DNA of 14,724 bases from QHWK01 sp035315685 (GTDB lineage Bacteria > Acidobacteriota > Vicinamibacteria > Vicinamibacterales > CAVVIG01). Each line of letters starts with the position of its first letter. Position 1 is the stretch's first letter. The notes under the pieces were generated by a model, which was not told where the DNA came from, made no database searches, and worked only from the letters and a program-made list of their open reading frames with translations. Positions 1 to 6,918 of this stretch are shown one piece after another. The stretch is taken from NCBI GenBank assembly GCA_035315685.1, contig DATFXR010000156.1:1-14724 (forward strand), read 5' to 3'. Position numbers and translations under genes: made by a program.

Positions 1-91
1 AGCGGACGACACCGCCGGCAACGATGGCGCCGACGAGGAACGCGACAATGGCCGTGAGCGCGAGCGTGACGAGCGTGAAACGCCGGGACAT
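1..91 (-). CDS. N-terminal fragment of a membrane-anchored or exported protein (runs off the window)
   Basis: Reading leftward from an ATG at 91-89 gives 30 codons with no stop before the window edge. They encode a basic start (MSRR), then a hydrophobic run of about 22 residues (FTLVTLALTAIVAFLVGAIV) ending in AGGVVR. This is a typical uncleaved signal anchor or signal peptide. The ATG shares its A with the last base of the ligA TGA stop, so the two genes are probably co-transcribed and translationally coupled. The mature protein is outside the window, so its function cannot be read. A periplasmic trypsin-like/DegP protease often begins like this, but that is only a guess. Confidence 0.7.
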   Translation of the reverse strand, partial: MSRRFTLVTLALTAIVAFLVGAIVAGGVVR

Positions 92-2202
92 CAGTCTTTG
101 ATTATATTCGCCCGGAACTGCTGCTCGTCCCAGGTTTCGACGCCGAGTTGGCGCGCCTTCTCGAGTTTGCTCCCCGCGTCGCTGCCGCACACCACCACGC
201 TCGTTTTCTTGCTGACAGATCCGGCGACTTTGGCGCCGAGCCGTTCGAGCAGCTCGGTCGCCGCTTCGCGCGTCATCGATTCCAGCGTTCCCGTCAGCAC
301 GAACGTTTTTCCAGTCAGCGGACCCACCGGCTCGGCTGTGGGTTCGGACAGATCGGTCGTCATCTTGACGCCGGCTTTAGAAAGTTTTTCGACGAGCTGC
401 TGATTCACCGGCTCGCTTGCAAACGCGCGCACGGAGTCGGCGACGACGGGGCCGATCTCGAGTGCGGTCTGGAGCTCCTCGACCGAGGCGGACATCACGC
501 GATCCATCGAACGGAAATGACGGGCCAGCGTCGCCGCCGCCTTCTCACCGACGTGGCGGATGCCGAGCGCGAAGAGCAGGCGCCACAGATCGTTCGACTT
601 GCTGCGTTCGAGCTCCTGAATCACATTGCGTCCGACCTTTCCCAACTTGCGCGGGACGGCGCGCTCCGACCGCGGCTCCTTCGGCGCGACCACCAGGTTC
701 TCGAGCTGGTCCGCGGCGAGGTGATACAGGTCCGCGTAGTCGTGCACGAGCCCCTGCTCGATCAACTGATCGACGAGCGACGCGCCGAGCCCTTCGATGT
801 TCATCGCGCCGCGCGAGGCGAAGTGCTCCATGCTGCGGCGGATGCGCGCCGGGCAGGACAGGTTCTCGCAGCGCCAGACGACTTCTTCTTCGTCCCGGTG
901 CAGCGCGCTGCCGCACTCGGGACAGGTGGTCGGCATCTGCCACGGATCGCTGCGCGGCAGGCCTTCGGGATGCGGGAGGATGGCCTTCACGACCTTGGGG
1001 ATCACGTCGCCGCCCTTTTCGATCAGCACTCGATCGCCCGGTCGCAGATCCTTGCGCGCGACGTCCTCGGCGTTGTGCAACGTCGCCATCCCGATCGTCG
1101 ATCCGGCAAGCTTCACGGGCTCGAGCACCGCGTACGGTGTCACCGCACCGGTCCTCCCCACGTTCACCTCAATCGCCTTCAGGGTCGTCGTCGCCTGCTG
1201 CGCGGGGAACTTGAAGGCAGTGGCCCAGCGCGGAAACTTGGCGGTGGTGCCGAGTTTGTCGCGAAGCGCGAGATCGTCCACCTTGATGACGACACCGTCG
1301 GTCTCGAACTCGAGCGTCTGGCGCTTATCGGCCCACTCGGCGCAGAAGGCCGCGACCTCGTCGACGTTCTCGCAGCGGCGCCAATGCCGTTCGACCGGCA
1401 GCCCCCAGGCCGCGAGCGCGCGCAACGTGTCCGAGTGAGTTCGAGGGGCTCCAGCGTCAGCCAGGCGTTGATTGCCGGAGTGTCCGGCTTGAGCCGGACC
1501 GTGATCCGCGACCAACTGGTAGATGAATGCTCCGAGGCCGCGTTTGGCGACCAGCGCCGGACTCAGGTTCCGCATCGTTCCGGCTGCGGTGTTCCGCGCG
1601 TTCGCGTACGGCGTTTCGCCGGCATCCTCCATCTCGCGATTGATCCGCTCGAAATTCGCACGCGGCAGGTAGACTTCGCCGCGCGCCTCCAGGCGCCCGG
1701 CGGGACCATTGCGGAGCGACAAGGGGATCGCGCGAATCGTGCGGACGTTGGTGGTGACGTCTTCGCCGCGTGTCCCGTCTCCCCGCGTCGCACCTCGGAG
1801 GAGCTTTCCGTTCTCGTAAGTCAGCGCGAGGCTGAGCCCGTCGATCTTCAGCTCCGCCACATAGGCTACGGGCGCATCGCCGGCACCGGCGCCCCGTCGT
1901 ACGCGCTCGTCGAAGGCGCGAAGCTCCTGCTCGGTGTAGGCGTTGTCGAGACTGAGCATCGGCGCGAGGTGCTCGACCGTCGCAAAACCCTCGACTGCGC
2001 GCCCGGCGACGCGCTGCGTGGGTGAATCAGGGGTGACCAGGTCGGGGTATTCCGCTTCGAGGCGCTCCAGCTCGTGCAGCAGCTTGTCGAATTCTTCGTC
2101 GGAGACTTCCGGATCGTCGTGGATGTAGTACCGCTCTTCGTGATGCCGGATCGCGTCACGAAGTTGCTCGAGGCGGGCGTGGGGATCAAAGGACTGCGTC
2201 AT
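91..2202 (-). CDS. ligA: NAD-dependent DNA ligase LigA
   Basis: This 703-residue protein seals nicks in duplex DNA using NAD+, in replication and repair. The N-terminal Ia helices (about 1-60, with HEERYYIHDDPEVSD) bind NMN. The adenylation domain carries the nucleotidyl-lysine motif ELKIDG, with Lys119 as the AMP acceptor, followed by the conserved TRGDGTRGEDVT and TDGVVIKVD stretches. An OB fold follows, then a four-Cys zinc finger (C427, C430, C445, C450), helix-hairpin-helix repeats including ALGIRHVGEKAA, and a C-terminal BRCT domain (about 626-703). It is about 30 residues longer than the E. coli enzyme (671). One extra segment at about 232-256 encodes a DNA palindrome; another is at about 503-520, before the first HhH motif. 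No Shine-Dalgarno site precedes the ATG, whose A and T form the foot of a long inverted repeat. The next gene starts on the last base of the stop codon. Confidence 0.98.
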   Translation of the reverse strand: MTQSFDPHARLEQLRDAIRHHEERYYIHDDPEVSDEEFDKLLHELERLEAEYPDLVTPDSPTQRVAGRAVEGFATVEHLAPMLSLDNAYTEQELRAFDERVRRGAGAGDAPVAYVAELKIDGLSLALTYENGKLLRGATRGDGTRGEDVTTNVRTIRAIPLSLRNGPAGRLEARGEVYLPRANFERINREMEDAGETPYANARNTAAGTMRNLSPALVAKRGLGAFIYQLVADHGPAQAGHSGNQRLADAGAPRTHSDTLRALAAWGLPVERHWRRCENVDEVAAFCAEWADKRQTLEFETDGVVIKVDDLALRDKLGTTAKFPRWATAFKFPAQQATTTLKAIEVNVGRTGAVTPYAVLEPVKLAGSTIGMATLHNAEDVARKDLRPGDRVLIEKGGDVIPKVVKAILPHPEGLPRSDPWQMPTTCPECGSALHRDEEEVVWRCENLSCPARIRRSMEHFASRGAMNIEGLGASLVDQLIEQGLVHDYADLYHLAADQLENLVVAPKEPRSERAVPRKLGKVGRNVIQELERSKSNDLWRLLFALGIRHVGEKAAATLARHFRSMDRVMSASVEELQTALEIGPVVADSVRAFASEPVNQQLVEKLSKAGVKMTTDLSEPTAEPVGPLTGKTFVLTGTLESMTREAATELLERLGAKVAGSVSKKTSVVVCGSDAGSKLEKARQLGVETWDEQQFRANIIKD
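1482..1499. repeat. REP-like palindrome inside ligA
   Basis: The 18-nt sequence gtccggcttgagccggac has two 8-nt arms (gtccggct / agccggac) around a 2-nt centre. It lies in frame in ligA and encodes residues 235-240 (GPAQAG) of a segment absent from typical LigA proteins. I recall this kind of GTCCGGCT-AGCCGGAC motif as a dispersed repeat in Acidobacteriota genomes; that is recollection, not a search result. Only this copy is present in the window. Confidence 0.6.
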
Positions 2203-2286
2203 GGCTGGATGGCTGATGGCTATGGACGATGGTCAATGGGCCATTAACCCTTTGCCATTGACCATATGCCATCAGCCATCAGCCAT
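2201..2286. repeat. Long imperfect inverted repeat between the prenyl synthase and ligA
   Basis: The left arm has three blocks: atggctg (2201-2207), atggctgatggc (2209-2220) and atggtcaatgg (2229-2239). They pair with ccattgaccat (2255-2265), gccatcagccat (2268-2279) and cagccat (2280-2286). The apical loop is 2240-2254, with an 8-by-2-nt internal loop and one bulge. In the minus-strand transcript the hairpin begins 17 nt after the prenyl synthase stop and ends on the A and U of the ligA AUG. It could act as a terminator, an attenuator or a cap on ligA translation. No U-tract follows. Confidence 0.75.
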
Positions 2287-2303
2287 TGACAGTGCTCGCG
2301 CGC

Positions 2304-3296
2304 TCACCGATCACGCGCAAGCACATAATCAGGAAGCGCGAGCAGAGCGTCGCGCTCGGAGCTCGGCGGGAACATGTAGAGCGGTTTCTTCGCGCGCGCG
2401 GCGAACTCTTCGGCCCTGCGGTACGCGTAATCTATCGACGCGTGTTCCTTGAGCGCGCGCTGCAGCTCGTGCCAGAGCTCAGGCGTCACCGTGCGCGACG
2501 CGATCACGTCGCGGACAATCTCGGCTCCGCGGCCGTCGTCTTCGTGCTGCTGGAGGTGAATGAGCGGCAGCGTCACCTTGCCTTCGCGCAGGTCGCTGCC
2601 GATGGGCTTCCCCACCGCCTCGGCGTCGCCGGTGAAGTCGAGCAGGTCGTCGACGATCTGAAACGCCATCCCCAGATTGAAGCCGTACTCCCACAACGCC
2701 TGCGAGCGCTCGCCGGGCAGCTTGTTCAGCATGCCGCCGATCTGCGCGCAGCCGCCGAACAGGTGCGCCGTCTTGCGGCGCATGATGTCGAAGTGCTCGT
2801 CCTCGGTGATCTCGGCGTCGCCGTTCTTCGTCAGCTGATAAAGCTCGCCCTCGATCATCCGCAGCGTGACGTCGCAGAGCAGCCGGATGATCTCGAGCTC
2901 GTCGTGCGTGAGCGCCATCGCCATCGACTTGATGTAGAGGTAATCGCCGAGCAGGACGGTGATGTCGTTGCCCCACCGCGAATGGACGGCGAGGCGGCCG
3001 CGCCGCAGGTCGGAGTCGTCGATGATGTCGTCGTGGACCAGCGTCGCGGTGTGAATGAATTCGACGACCGCGGCATACAGGATCGCGCGGTCGCCCTGGT
3101 AGCCGCCCAGGCGCGACGTCATCAGCAGCACGGCCGGCCGGATCCGCTTGCCGCCGCTGGTCTGGATGTACTGGCCGATTTGCGGAATCAGCTGGACCCG
3201 CGATTGCACGTGCCGCGCGAATTCCTGGTCCACCTTCTCCAGGTCGGCGCGGATAGGCTCGAAGATCTGCGACAGGGCTGGCGACGATTTTTCCAC
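2304..3296 (-). CDS. trans-polyprenyl diphosphate synthase (IspB/HepT-type)
   Basis: This 330-residue protein belongs to the all-alpha trans-prenyltransferases, which condense isopentenyl diphosphate onto an allylic diphosphate. The side chain usually serves a quinone (menaquinone or ubiquinone) or a carrier lipid. The isopentenyl-diphosphate-binding GGKRIRP lies at 48-54. The first aspartate-rich motif is DDIIDD (89-94) within LVHDDIIDDSDLRRGR, and the second is DDLLD (216-220) within AFQIVDDLLDFTGD. Length fits octaprenyl or heptaprenyl synthases (E. coli IspB, 323). Product chain length cannot be read with confidence. The start is GTG at 3296-3294: an in-frame TGA lies just upstream and the next ATG would remove conserved sequence. 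It begins 23 bp after the TatD-like gene on the same strand, so one transcript is likely. No Shine-Dalgarno site is evident. Confidence 0.95.
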   Translation of the reverse strand: MEKSSPALSQIFEPIRADLEKVDQEFARHVQSRVQLIPQIGQYIQTSGGKRIRPAVLLMTSRLGGYQGDRAILYAAVVEFIHTATLVHDDIIDDSDLRRGRLAVHSRWGNDITVLLGDYLYIKSMAMALTHDELEIIRLLCDVTLRMIEGELYQLTKNGDAEITEDEHFDIMRRKTAHLFGGCAQIGGMLNKLPGERSQALWEYGFNLGMAFQIVDDLLDFTGDAEAVGKPIGSDLREGKVTLPLIHLQQHEDDGRGAEIVRDVIASRTVTPELWHELQRALKEHASIDYAYRRAEEFAARAKKPLYMFPPSSERDALLALPDYVLARDR

Positions 3297-3319
3297 AGCG
3301 TTTGCAGGTCAGAACTCTA

Positions 3320-4099
3320 TCACGGCCTGAACAGCGTGTGGAAGTTGGCCGCCGTGCGCGCGGCGAGGTCCGCGGGCGGGATCTGGTGCATGTCGGCGAG
3401 CGTCTCGACGACGCGCGCGACATAGGCGGGCTCGTTCCGCTTGCCGCGATGCGGCACCGGCGCGAGAAACGGGCTGTCCGTTTCTGTCAGGAGGCGATCC
3501 AAGGGCACGCGCCGCGCGGTCGCTCGGAGTTCCTCCGCCTTCGGAAAGGTGATGATCCCGGCCAGCGAGACGAAGAAGCCGAGCGCGAGGCCCGCGGCGG
3601 CCAGCGACGGGCCGCCCGTGAAGCAGTGCAGCACGCCGCACACCTCGCCGCCGCCCTCTTCACGAAGCACGGTGATCGTGTCCTCGTCCGCCTCCCGTGT
3701 GTGGATGACGACGGGCAGCGACAACTCGCGGGCGAGGCGCACCTGTCCGCGGAACACCGCCTGCTGGACGTCGCGCGGCGAGAAGTCGTAGTGATAGTCG
3801 AGGCCGATTTCACCGACGGCGCGAGCGGTCGCGGTGCGGGCAATCTGTTCGCGTACCACCATCGTCGCGCGATCGGGTTGGTCCGCGAACTGATGCGCCT
3901 GATGCGGGTGCACGCCAATCGCAAACCGGACCAGGGGCCAGAGTTGCTCGAGCCGCGCCGCCTGCGCGGCTTCGTCGGCGTTGCCACCTTCCAGAATCAC
4001 GAGCGCACGCTCGACCCCCGCATCCTTCGCGCGTTGAACGATTTGCTCGAGGTCCGCGGCGAAGGCGGCGTCGGCGAGGTGACAGTGACTATCGATCAC
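3320..4099 (-). CDS. TatD-family metal-dependent hydrolase (putative DNase)
   Basis: This 259-residue TIM-barrel hydrolase has the complete TatD metal site: the N-terminal HxH (H5, H7 in IDSHCHL), Glu97 in GEIGLDYHYD, His133 in VIHTRE, His158 in LHCFTG and Asp208 in ETDSPFLAP. Family members (TatD, YcfH, YjjV) are cytoplasmic metal-dependent nucleases or phosphoesterases linked to DNA repair; the substrate here cannot be deduced. The length is typical (about 255-265). The start is GTG at 4099-4097, which puts the HxH motif at the usual distance from the N-terminus. It lies 22 bp after the serine hydrolase gene, and that gap is mostly a heptamer repeat. The prenyl synthase follows 23 bp downstream. 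In many genomes tatD-like genes follow metG, but here metG is several kilobases away. Confidence 0.95.
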   Translation of the reverse strand: MIDSHCHLADAAFAADLEQIVQRAKDAGVERALVILEGGNADEAAQAARLEQLWPLVRFAIGVHPHQAHQFADQPDRATMVVREQIARTATARAVGEIGLDYHYDFSPRDVQQAVFRGQVRLARELSLPVVIHTREADEDTITVLREEGGGEVCGVLHCFTGGPSLAAAGLALGFFVSLAGIITFPKAEELRATARRVPLDRLLTETDSPFLAPVPHRGKRNEPAYVARVVETLADMHQIPPADLAARTAANFHTLFRP

Positions 4100-4106
4100 G
4101 ATGGAG

Positions 4107-4137
4107 TTCAGGGTGCAGGGTTCAGGGTTCAGGGTTC
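4107..4137. repeat. Heptamer tandem repeat (ttcaggg)
   Basis: There are four consecutive 7-nt units: ttcaggg (4107-4113), tgcaggg (4114-4120), ttcaggg (4121-4127) and ttcaggg (4128-4134), then a partial ttc. On the minus strand the repeat encodes the last residues of the serine hydrolase (NPEP) and supplies its TGA stop at 4124-4122. It ends 7 bp before the TatD-like GTG start. The repeat has therefore entered or grown into a coding 3' end. Confidence 0.85.
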
Positions 4138-5549
4138 TCGTTCTTGCCCGACGCCTCTCTCGTGAGCGGATAGTGACCGAACACGTTGTCGAGGCGCAGG
4201 CGCGTTACTTTTCCGGCGTCGCGCTCGAAGATCACCAGCGTGTCCTTGACGCCGAAGGTGTCGCCGCCGCGATAGGTCAGCGTTTGCGGCGGCGTTGAGG
4301 GAGGGCCGTTGCCCTTCATCGTGAGCGTCCCGGCGTCGGCGACGATGGTCAGCGTGGTCGGGCGTCCGCGGCCGACGCCTTCGAATGTTCCGGCGTACGA
4401 CGTCAAATCACCCGAGAAGCTGACGGTTTGGTCAGGCGCCTTGCCGAGCACCGCATCCACGATCTCGCGCGCGAGATCGGCGGGGCCTACGGGACCCGCG
4501 GTATTCAACAGGACGACGATCGAGAGGCCGCTGTCAGGAAAATACTCGACCTCGGACAGAAAGCCGTTGATGCCGCCGCCGTGAAAGATGGCGCGCCGGC
4601 CGCCGAGCTCGGCGACGCCGACGCCGAAGCCGTAGCGGGCCTTCGTGCCGTCGGCCAGCGACGTCGGCGTGATCATCGCCCGGTACGAGTCCCCATCCAG
4701 GATCCGGCCGCCGTGCAACGCCGCCAGCCAGGCGCTCAGATCCGACGCCGTCGAGCACAGCGAGCCGGCCGAATACGGCCAGGTGTGGCTGATGAAGCCT
4801 TTCAGCACCAGCGTGCCGTTGTCCGTGTCGTAGCCGTGCGCGTGATGGTGGTGAACCGCGCTTTCGCTGCAGTAGTACGAGCGCGACATGCCGGCCTTGT
4901 CGAAGAGGTTCGACTTGACGAAGTCGGCGTAGGTCTGGCCACTGAGTTTTTCGATGATGAGGCCGAGCAGGAAGTAGGCGGAGTTGTTGTAGACGAGCGC
5001 CTCGCCAGGCATGAAGTCGAGCGGCTTCTCGCCGAACAGCGTGACCAGCGTCTCGCGCGGCTTCTTCAGCTTCATCAGATCGCCGAACTCGGACATCTCG
5101 GTGTAGCCCTTGATGCCCGAGGTGTGCGTCAGCAGGTGCCGGATCGTGATGTGCTGCCCGTGCGTCGGGTACTGCGGCAAATGCTTCGTCACCTCGTCTT
5201 CGAGCGACAGCTTCCCGCGCTCGGCGAGCAACAAAATCGACGCCGCAGTGAACTGCTTGGTGACCGACCCGATTTCAAAGCTCGCGTCCGCCGGCATCGG
5301 GACATCGAGCTCGAGATCCGCGGAACCGTAGCTTTTCGACAGAACCGTCTCTCCGCGCCGCATCACGGAGATCGAGGCGCCCGCCACCTTCCCAGCCTTG
5401 ATCGGCGCCTCGATCGTCCGATCGATCGCGGACATGGCCGCGCTGGGGGGTTGCGCCGCCGCCGTGGGTCCGCCGGCCCTCGCGGATGGAGCGCCTGGAG
5501 CGACGACCGCCGTCGTGATCGCCGCCATCAGAAAGTGCCACCGGCTCAT
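4122..5549 (-). CDS. Exported serine hydrolase of the beta-lactamase/penicillin-binding family
   Basis: This 475-residue protein starts with a signal peptide (basic MSRWHF, a hydrophobic stretch, ARA-G near residue 25), so it should act in the periplasm or at the envelope. The class C beta-lactamase/DD-peptidase fold (Pfam Beta-lactamase family) has SVTK at 95-98 (nucleophile Ser95, Lys98), YNN at 187-189 in place of YxN, and HGG at 323-325 as the KTG-like motif. A C-terminal region of about 100 residues (about 370-470) resembles the lipocalin-like tail of many such hydrolases. A local HHHHAHG run (233-239) is unexplained. Substrate cannot be predicted: esterases, D-aminopeptidases and peptidoglycan hydrolases share these motifs, and true beta-lactamase activity is uncertain. 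GGAGG (5560-5556) lies 6 nt before the ATG. The final residues and stop codon lie in a heptamer repeat. Confidence 0.93.
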   Translation of the reverse strand: MSRWHFLMAAITTAVVAPGAPSARAGGPTAAAQPPSAAMSAIDRTIEAPIKAGKVAGASISVMRRGETVLSKSYGSADLELDVPMPADASFEIGSVTKQFTAASILLLAERGKLSLEDEVTKHLPQYPTHGQHITIRHLLTHTSGIKGYTEMSEFGDLMKLKKPRETLVTLFGEKPLDFMPGEALVYNNSAYFLLGLIIEKLSGQTYADFVKSNLFDKAGMSRSYYCSESAVHHHHAHGYDTDNGTLVLKGFISHTWPYSAGSLCSTASDLSAWLAALHGGRILDGDSYRAMITPTSLADGTKARYGFGVGVAELGGRRAIFHGGGINGFLSEVEYFPDSGLSIVVLLNTAGPVGPADLAREIVDAVLGKAPDQTVSFSGDLTSYAGTFEGVGRGRPTTLTIVADAGTLTMKGNGPPSTPPQTLTYRGGDTFGVKDTLVIFERDAGKVTRLRLDNVFGHYPLTREASGKNENPEP

Positions 5550-5555
5550 GCGATG

Positions 5556-5572
5556 CCTCCGGCGGCATCATA
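5556..5572 (-). promoter_or_regulatory. -10 element and Shine-Dalgarno site of the serine hydrolase gene
   Basis: On the minus strand, TATGAT (5572-5567) is preceded by TG, and GGAGG (5560-5556) sits 6 nt before the ATG. Transcription from this -10 would start near 5560 and leave a leader of only about 10 nt. No clear -35 was found. This is the clearest ribosome binding site in the window. Confidence 0.45.
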
Positions 5573-5604
5573 CATGCCCGCCTCGGCCCGGCGATCGGCG
5601 GCAG

Positions 5605-5610
5605 TAGAAT
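5605..5610 (+). promoter_or_regulatory. -10-like hexamer TAGAAT, leaderless layout
   Basis: TAGAAT ends 7 nt before the ATG at 5618, so initiation at the usual distance would start the mRNA at or one base before the start codon. No Shine-Dalgarno site is present. This fits a leaderless transcript. No -35 match is obvious in the GC-rich sequence upstream. Confidence 0.45.
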
Positions 5611-5617
5611 CGCGTGC

Positions 5618-5980
5618 ATGGTGACCATTTCGATCGACGGCGATCAGGCGGTGTTCGAGGTCGAGGGCTTCGACAAGCTGTGGGCGCTCCGCAGCCGGCT
5701 CCAACTCCCGCTCGCGCACGTTGTCTCAGTGGAGGCCAACGCCGAGCAGGTCGGCCGCTGGTGGCATGGGTTCAAGGTTCTGGGCACCAACGTGCCGGGG
5801 CTGCTCGGCGCCGGCACGTTCTACTATCACGGTGAGCTGGTCTTCTGGGACGTTCACGACCCCGCCAACGCGATCATCCTGTCGCTCGATCACCAGCGAT
5901 ACAAGAAGCTGATCATCGAGGTGGCGAATCCGACCGAGGCGGTCGCGCGCCTGCAGTCAGCGCGCGGCACGAGGTTCTAA
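5618..5980 (+). CDS. Conserved hypothetical protein, possible bacterial PH-like fold
   Basis: This 120-residue cytoplasmic protein has no signal peptide, membrane segment or Cys. It alternates short beta-rich stretches (MVTISIDGDQAVFEVEG, then LPLAHVVSVEAN) with a Gly-rich turn (VPGLLGAGTFYYHG), a FWDVHDPANAI core and a C-terminal helix (NPTEAVARLQSA). I recognise the pattern from uncharacterised proteins, mainly in actinobacteria and other soil bacteria, that look like small PH-type beta barrels. I know no function. ATG at 5618 and GTG at 5621 are both possible starts; the ATG fits the TAGAAT hexamer. It is divergent from the serine hydrolase (68 bp gap) and convergent with arsM. Its last codons (RF-stop) lie in a degenerate ggttc repeat that supplies the TAA. 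Confidence 0.85.
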   Translation: MVTISIDGDQAVFEVEGFDKLWALRSRLQLPLAHVVSVEANAEQVGRWWHGFKVLGTNVPGLLGAGTFYYHGELVFWDVHDPANAIILSLDHQRYKKLIIEVANPTEAVARLQSARGTRF

Positions 5981-6012
5981 GGTTCCAAGGTTCCAGGGTG
6001 CTCGGTTCATGG
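5973..6012. repeat. Degenerate ggttc word repeat between convergent genes
   Basis: Successive units read ggttctaa, ggttccaa, ggttccag, ggtgctc, ggttcat, then ggtt. They fill nearly all of the 36-bp gap between two convergent stop codons and run into the 3' end of the 5618-5980 gene, supplying its TAA. The island ends about 5 bp from the arsM stop. No hairpin of note was found. Confidence 0.75.
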
Positions 6013-6016
6013 TTGA

Positions 6017-6862
6017 TCATCGACAGCAGTCGGGGCCGCAGCACGCGTTCTTGACCGGCTTCATCGCCCGCACGAATGCACTCGCGAACATGCCATCGAC
6101 CTGCGCCACGAGCCGGTCGACGTCCACACCAGCCTCCGTCAGGAACGCGCGCGCATCTTCGACGTTGTAGACGCGCCACGGTTCGACATCGACCTCAATG
6201 AATCCGACCGACGTCAGCTTCGCCGCGAATTCCGTGTCCCTCAGCGCGCCCGCAATGCAGCCAACCCAGAGTTCCAGGCTGCGGAGGATCTCGACCGGCA
6301 CGTCGCCGCGCACGACGACATCCGACACCGCAAACCGCCCGCCCGGCTTCAGGACGCGGAACGCCTCTCGCAATACCGCGTCCTTGTCGCCCGACAGATT
6401 GATGACGCAGTTCGAGATGATCACGTCGACCGAATTGTCGGGGAGCGGGATCGACTCGATCGTGCCCTTCAGGAACTCGACGTTCGTCGCACCCGCCTTG
6501 CGCTGGTTCTCACCGGCGAGCGCGAGCATCTCGTCGGTCATGTCCAGGCCGTAGACCTTTCCCGTTGGTCCGACGCGCTTCGCCGCGAGAAGCACGTCGA
6601 TTCCACCACCGGAGCCGAGGTCGAGGACGATCTGGCCGGGTTCGAGCGCCAGCAGGGCCGTCGGGTTGCCGCAGCCGAGGGACGCGGCGACGGCCGCGCC
6701 GGGCAGATCGGTCGTTTCAGCCGCCGAGTACAGGTTCGAGGTAATCGGATCGCCACACCCGAACGGATTCGCGCCGCAGCACCCCGAGTTCGTCGCCGAT
6801 TCGGTCACCGCGCTGGCGATTGCGCCGTATCTCGCACGCACCGCCTGCTGGACGTCTGACAT
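6017..6862 (-). CDS. arsM: Arsenite S-adenosylmethionine methyltransferase ArsM
   Basis: This 281-residue cytosolic enzyme methylates As(III) to mono-, di- and trimethyl species with SAM. Motif I is VLDLGSGGGIDVLLAAKRVG (79-98), with the acidic loop GLDMTDEML further on. The three arsenite-binding cysteines typical of ArsM can be placed at C64 (LGCGNP), C152 (ISNCVINL) and C202 (WVGCIAGAL); the 50-residue spacing of the last two equals that of the characterised algal enzyme (C174, C224). An N-terminal SGCCG/FGCG cluster (C28, C29, C36) matches bacterial ArsM. The C-terminus ends in CCGPDCCR, a Cys-pair tail that may bind or hand over As(III). The gene is divergent from arsR across 73 bp with a candidate operator. 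The run GAAGG lies only 2 nt before the ATG, closer than usual for a Shine-Dalgarno site. Confidence 0.96.
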   Translation of the reverse strand: MSDVQQAVRARYGAIASAVTESATNSGCCGANPFGCGDPITSNLYSAAETTDLPGAAVAASLGCGNPTALLALEPGQIVLDLGSGGGIDVLLAAKRVGPTGKVYGLDMTDEMLALAGENQRKAGATNVEFLKGTIESIPLPDNSVDVIISNCVINLSGDKDAVLREAFRVLKPGGRFAVSDVVVRGDVPVEILRSLELWVGCIAGALRDTEFAAKLTSVGFIEVDVEPWRVYNVEDARAFLTEAGVDVDRLVAQVDGMFASAFVRAMKPVKNACCGPDCCR

Positions 6863-6870
6863 GGCCTTCT

Positions 6871-6894
6871 TTCGTCTATGCAGAAGCGAATATA
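6871..6894. promoter_or_regulatory. Candidate ArsR operator, copy 1 (arsM side)
   Basis: ttcgtc (6871-6876) and gcgaatata (6886-6894) are separated by 9 nt. The same two blocks recur in copy 2 with a 3-nt spacer. Copy 1 lies 9 nt upstream of the arsM start and covers TATATT on the minus strand, a possible arsM -10. Binding by ArsR is inferred from the repetition and position. Confidence 0.5.
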
Positions 6895-6918
6895 CAGAGG
6901 ATAGGCCGGCATGCTACA

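Noticed and set aside
148..2025. 625-codon open frame on the plus strand
   Set aside because: It lies wholly antisense to ligA, whose motifs are complete. Its Arg/Ala/Asp-rich translation shows no family signature and is a usual shadow in GC-rich DNA.
2286..3425. 379-codon open frame on the plus strand
   Set aside because: Antisense to the prenyl synthase; its composition is low-information and no motif is seen.
4840..4860. His-rich run (HHHHAH) in the serine hydrolase as a metal site
   Set aside because: The serine catalytic motifs are complete and the run is local and isolated; there is no supporting metal-ligand pattern.
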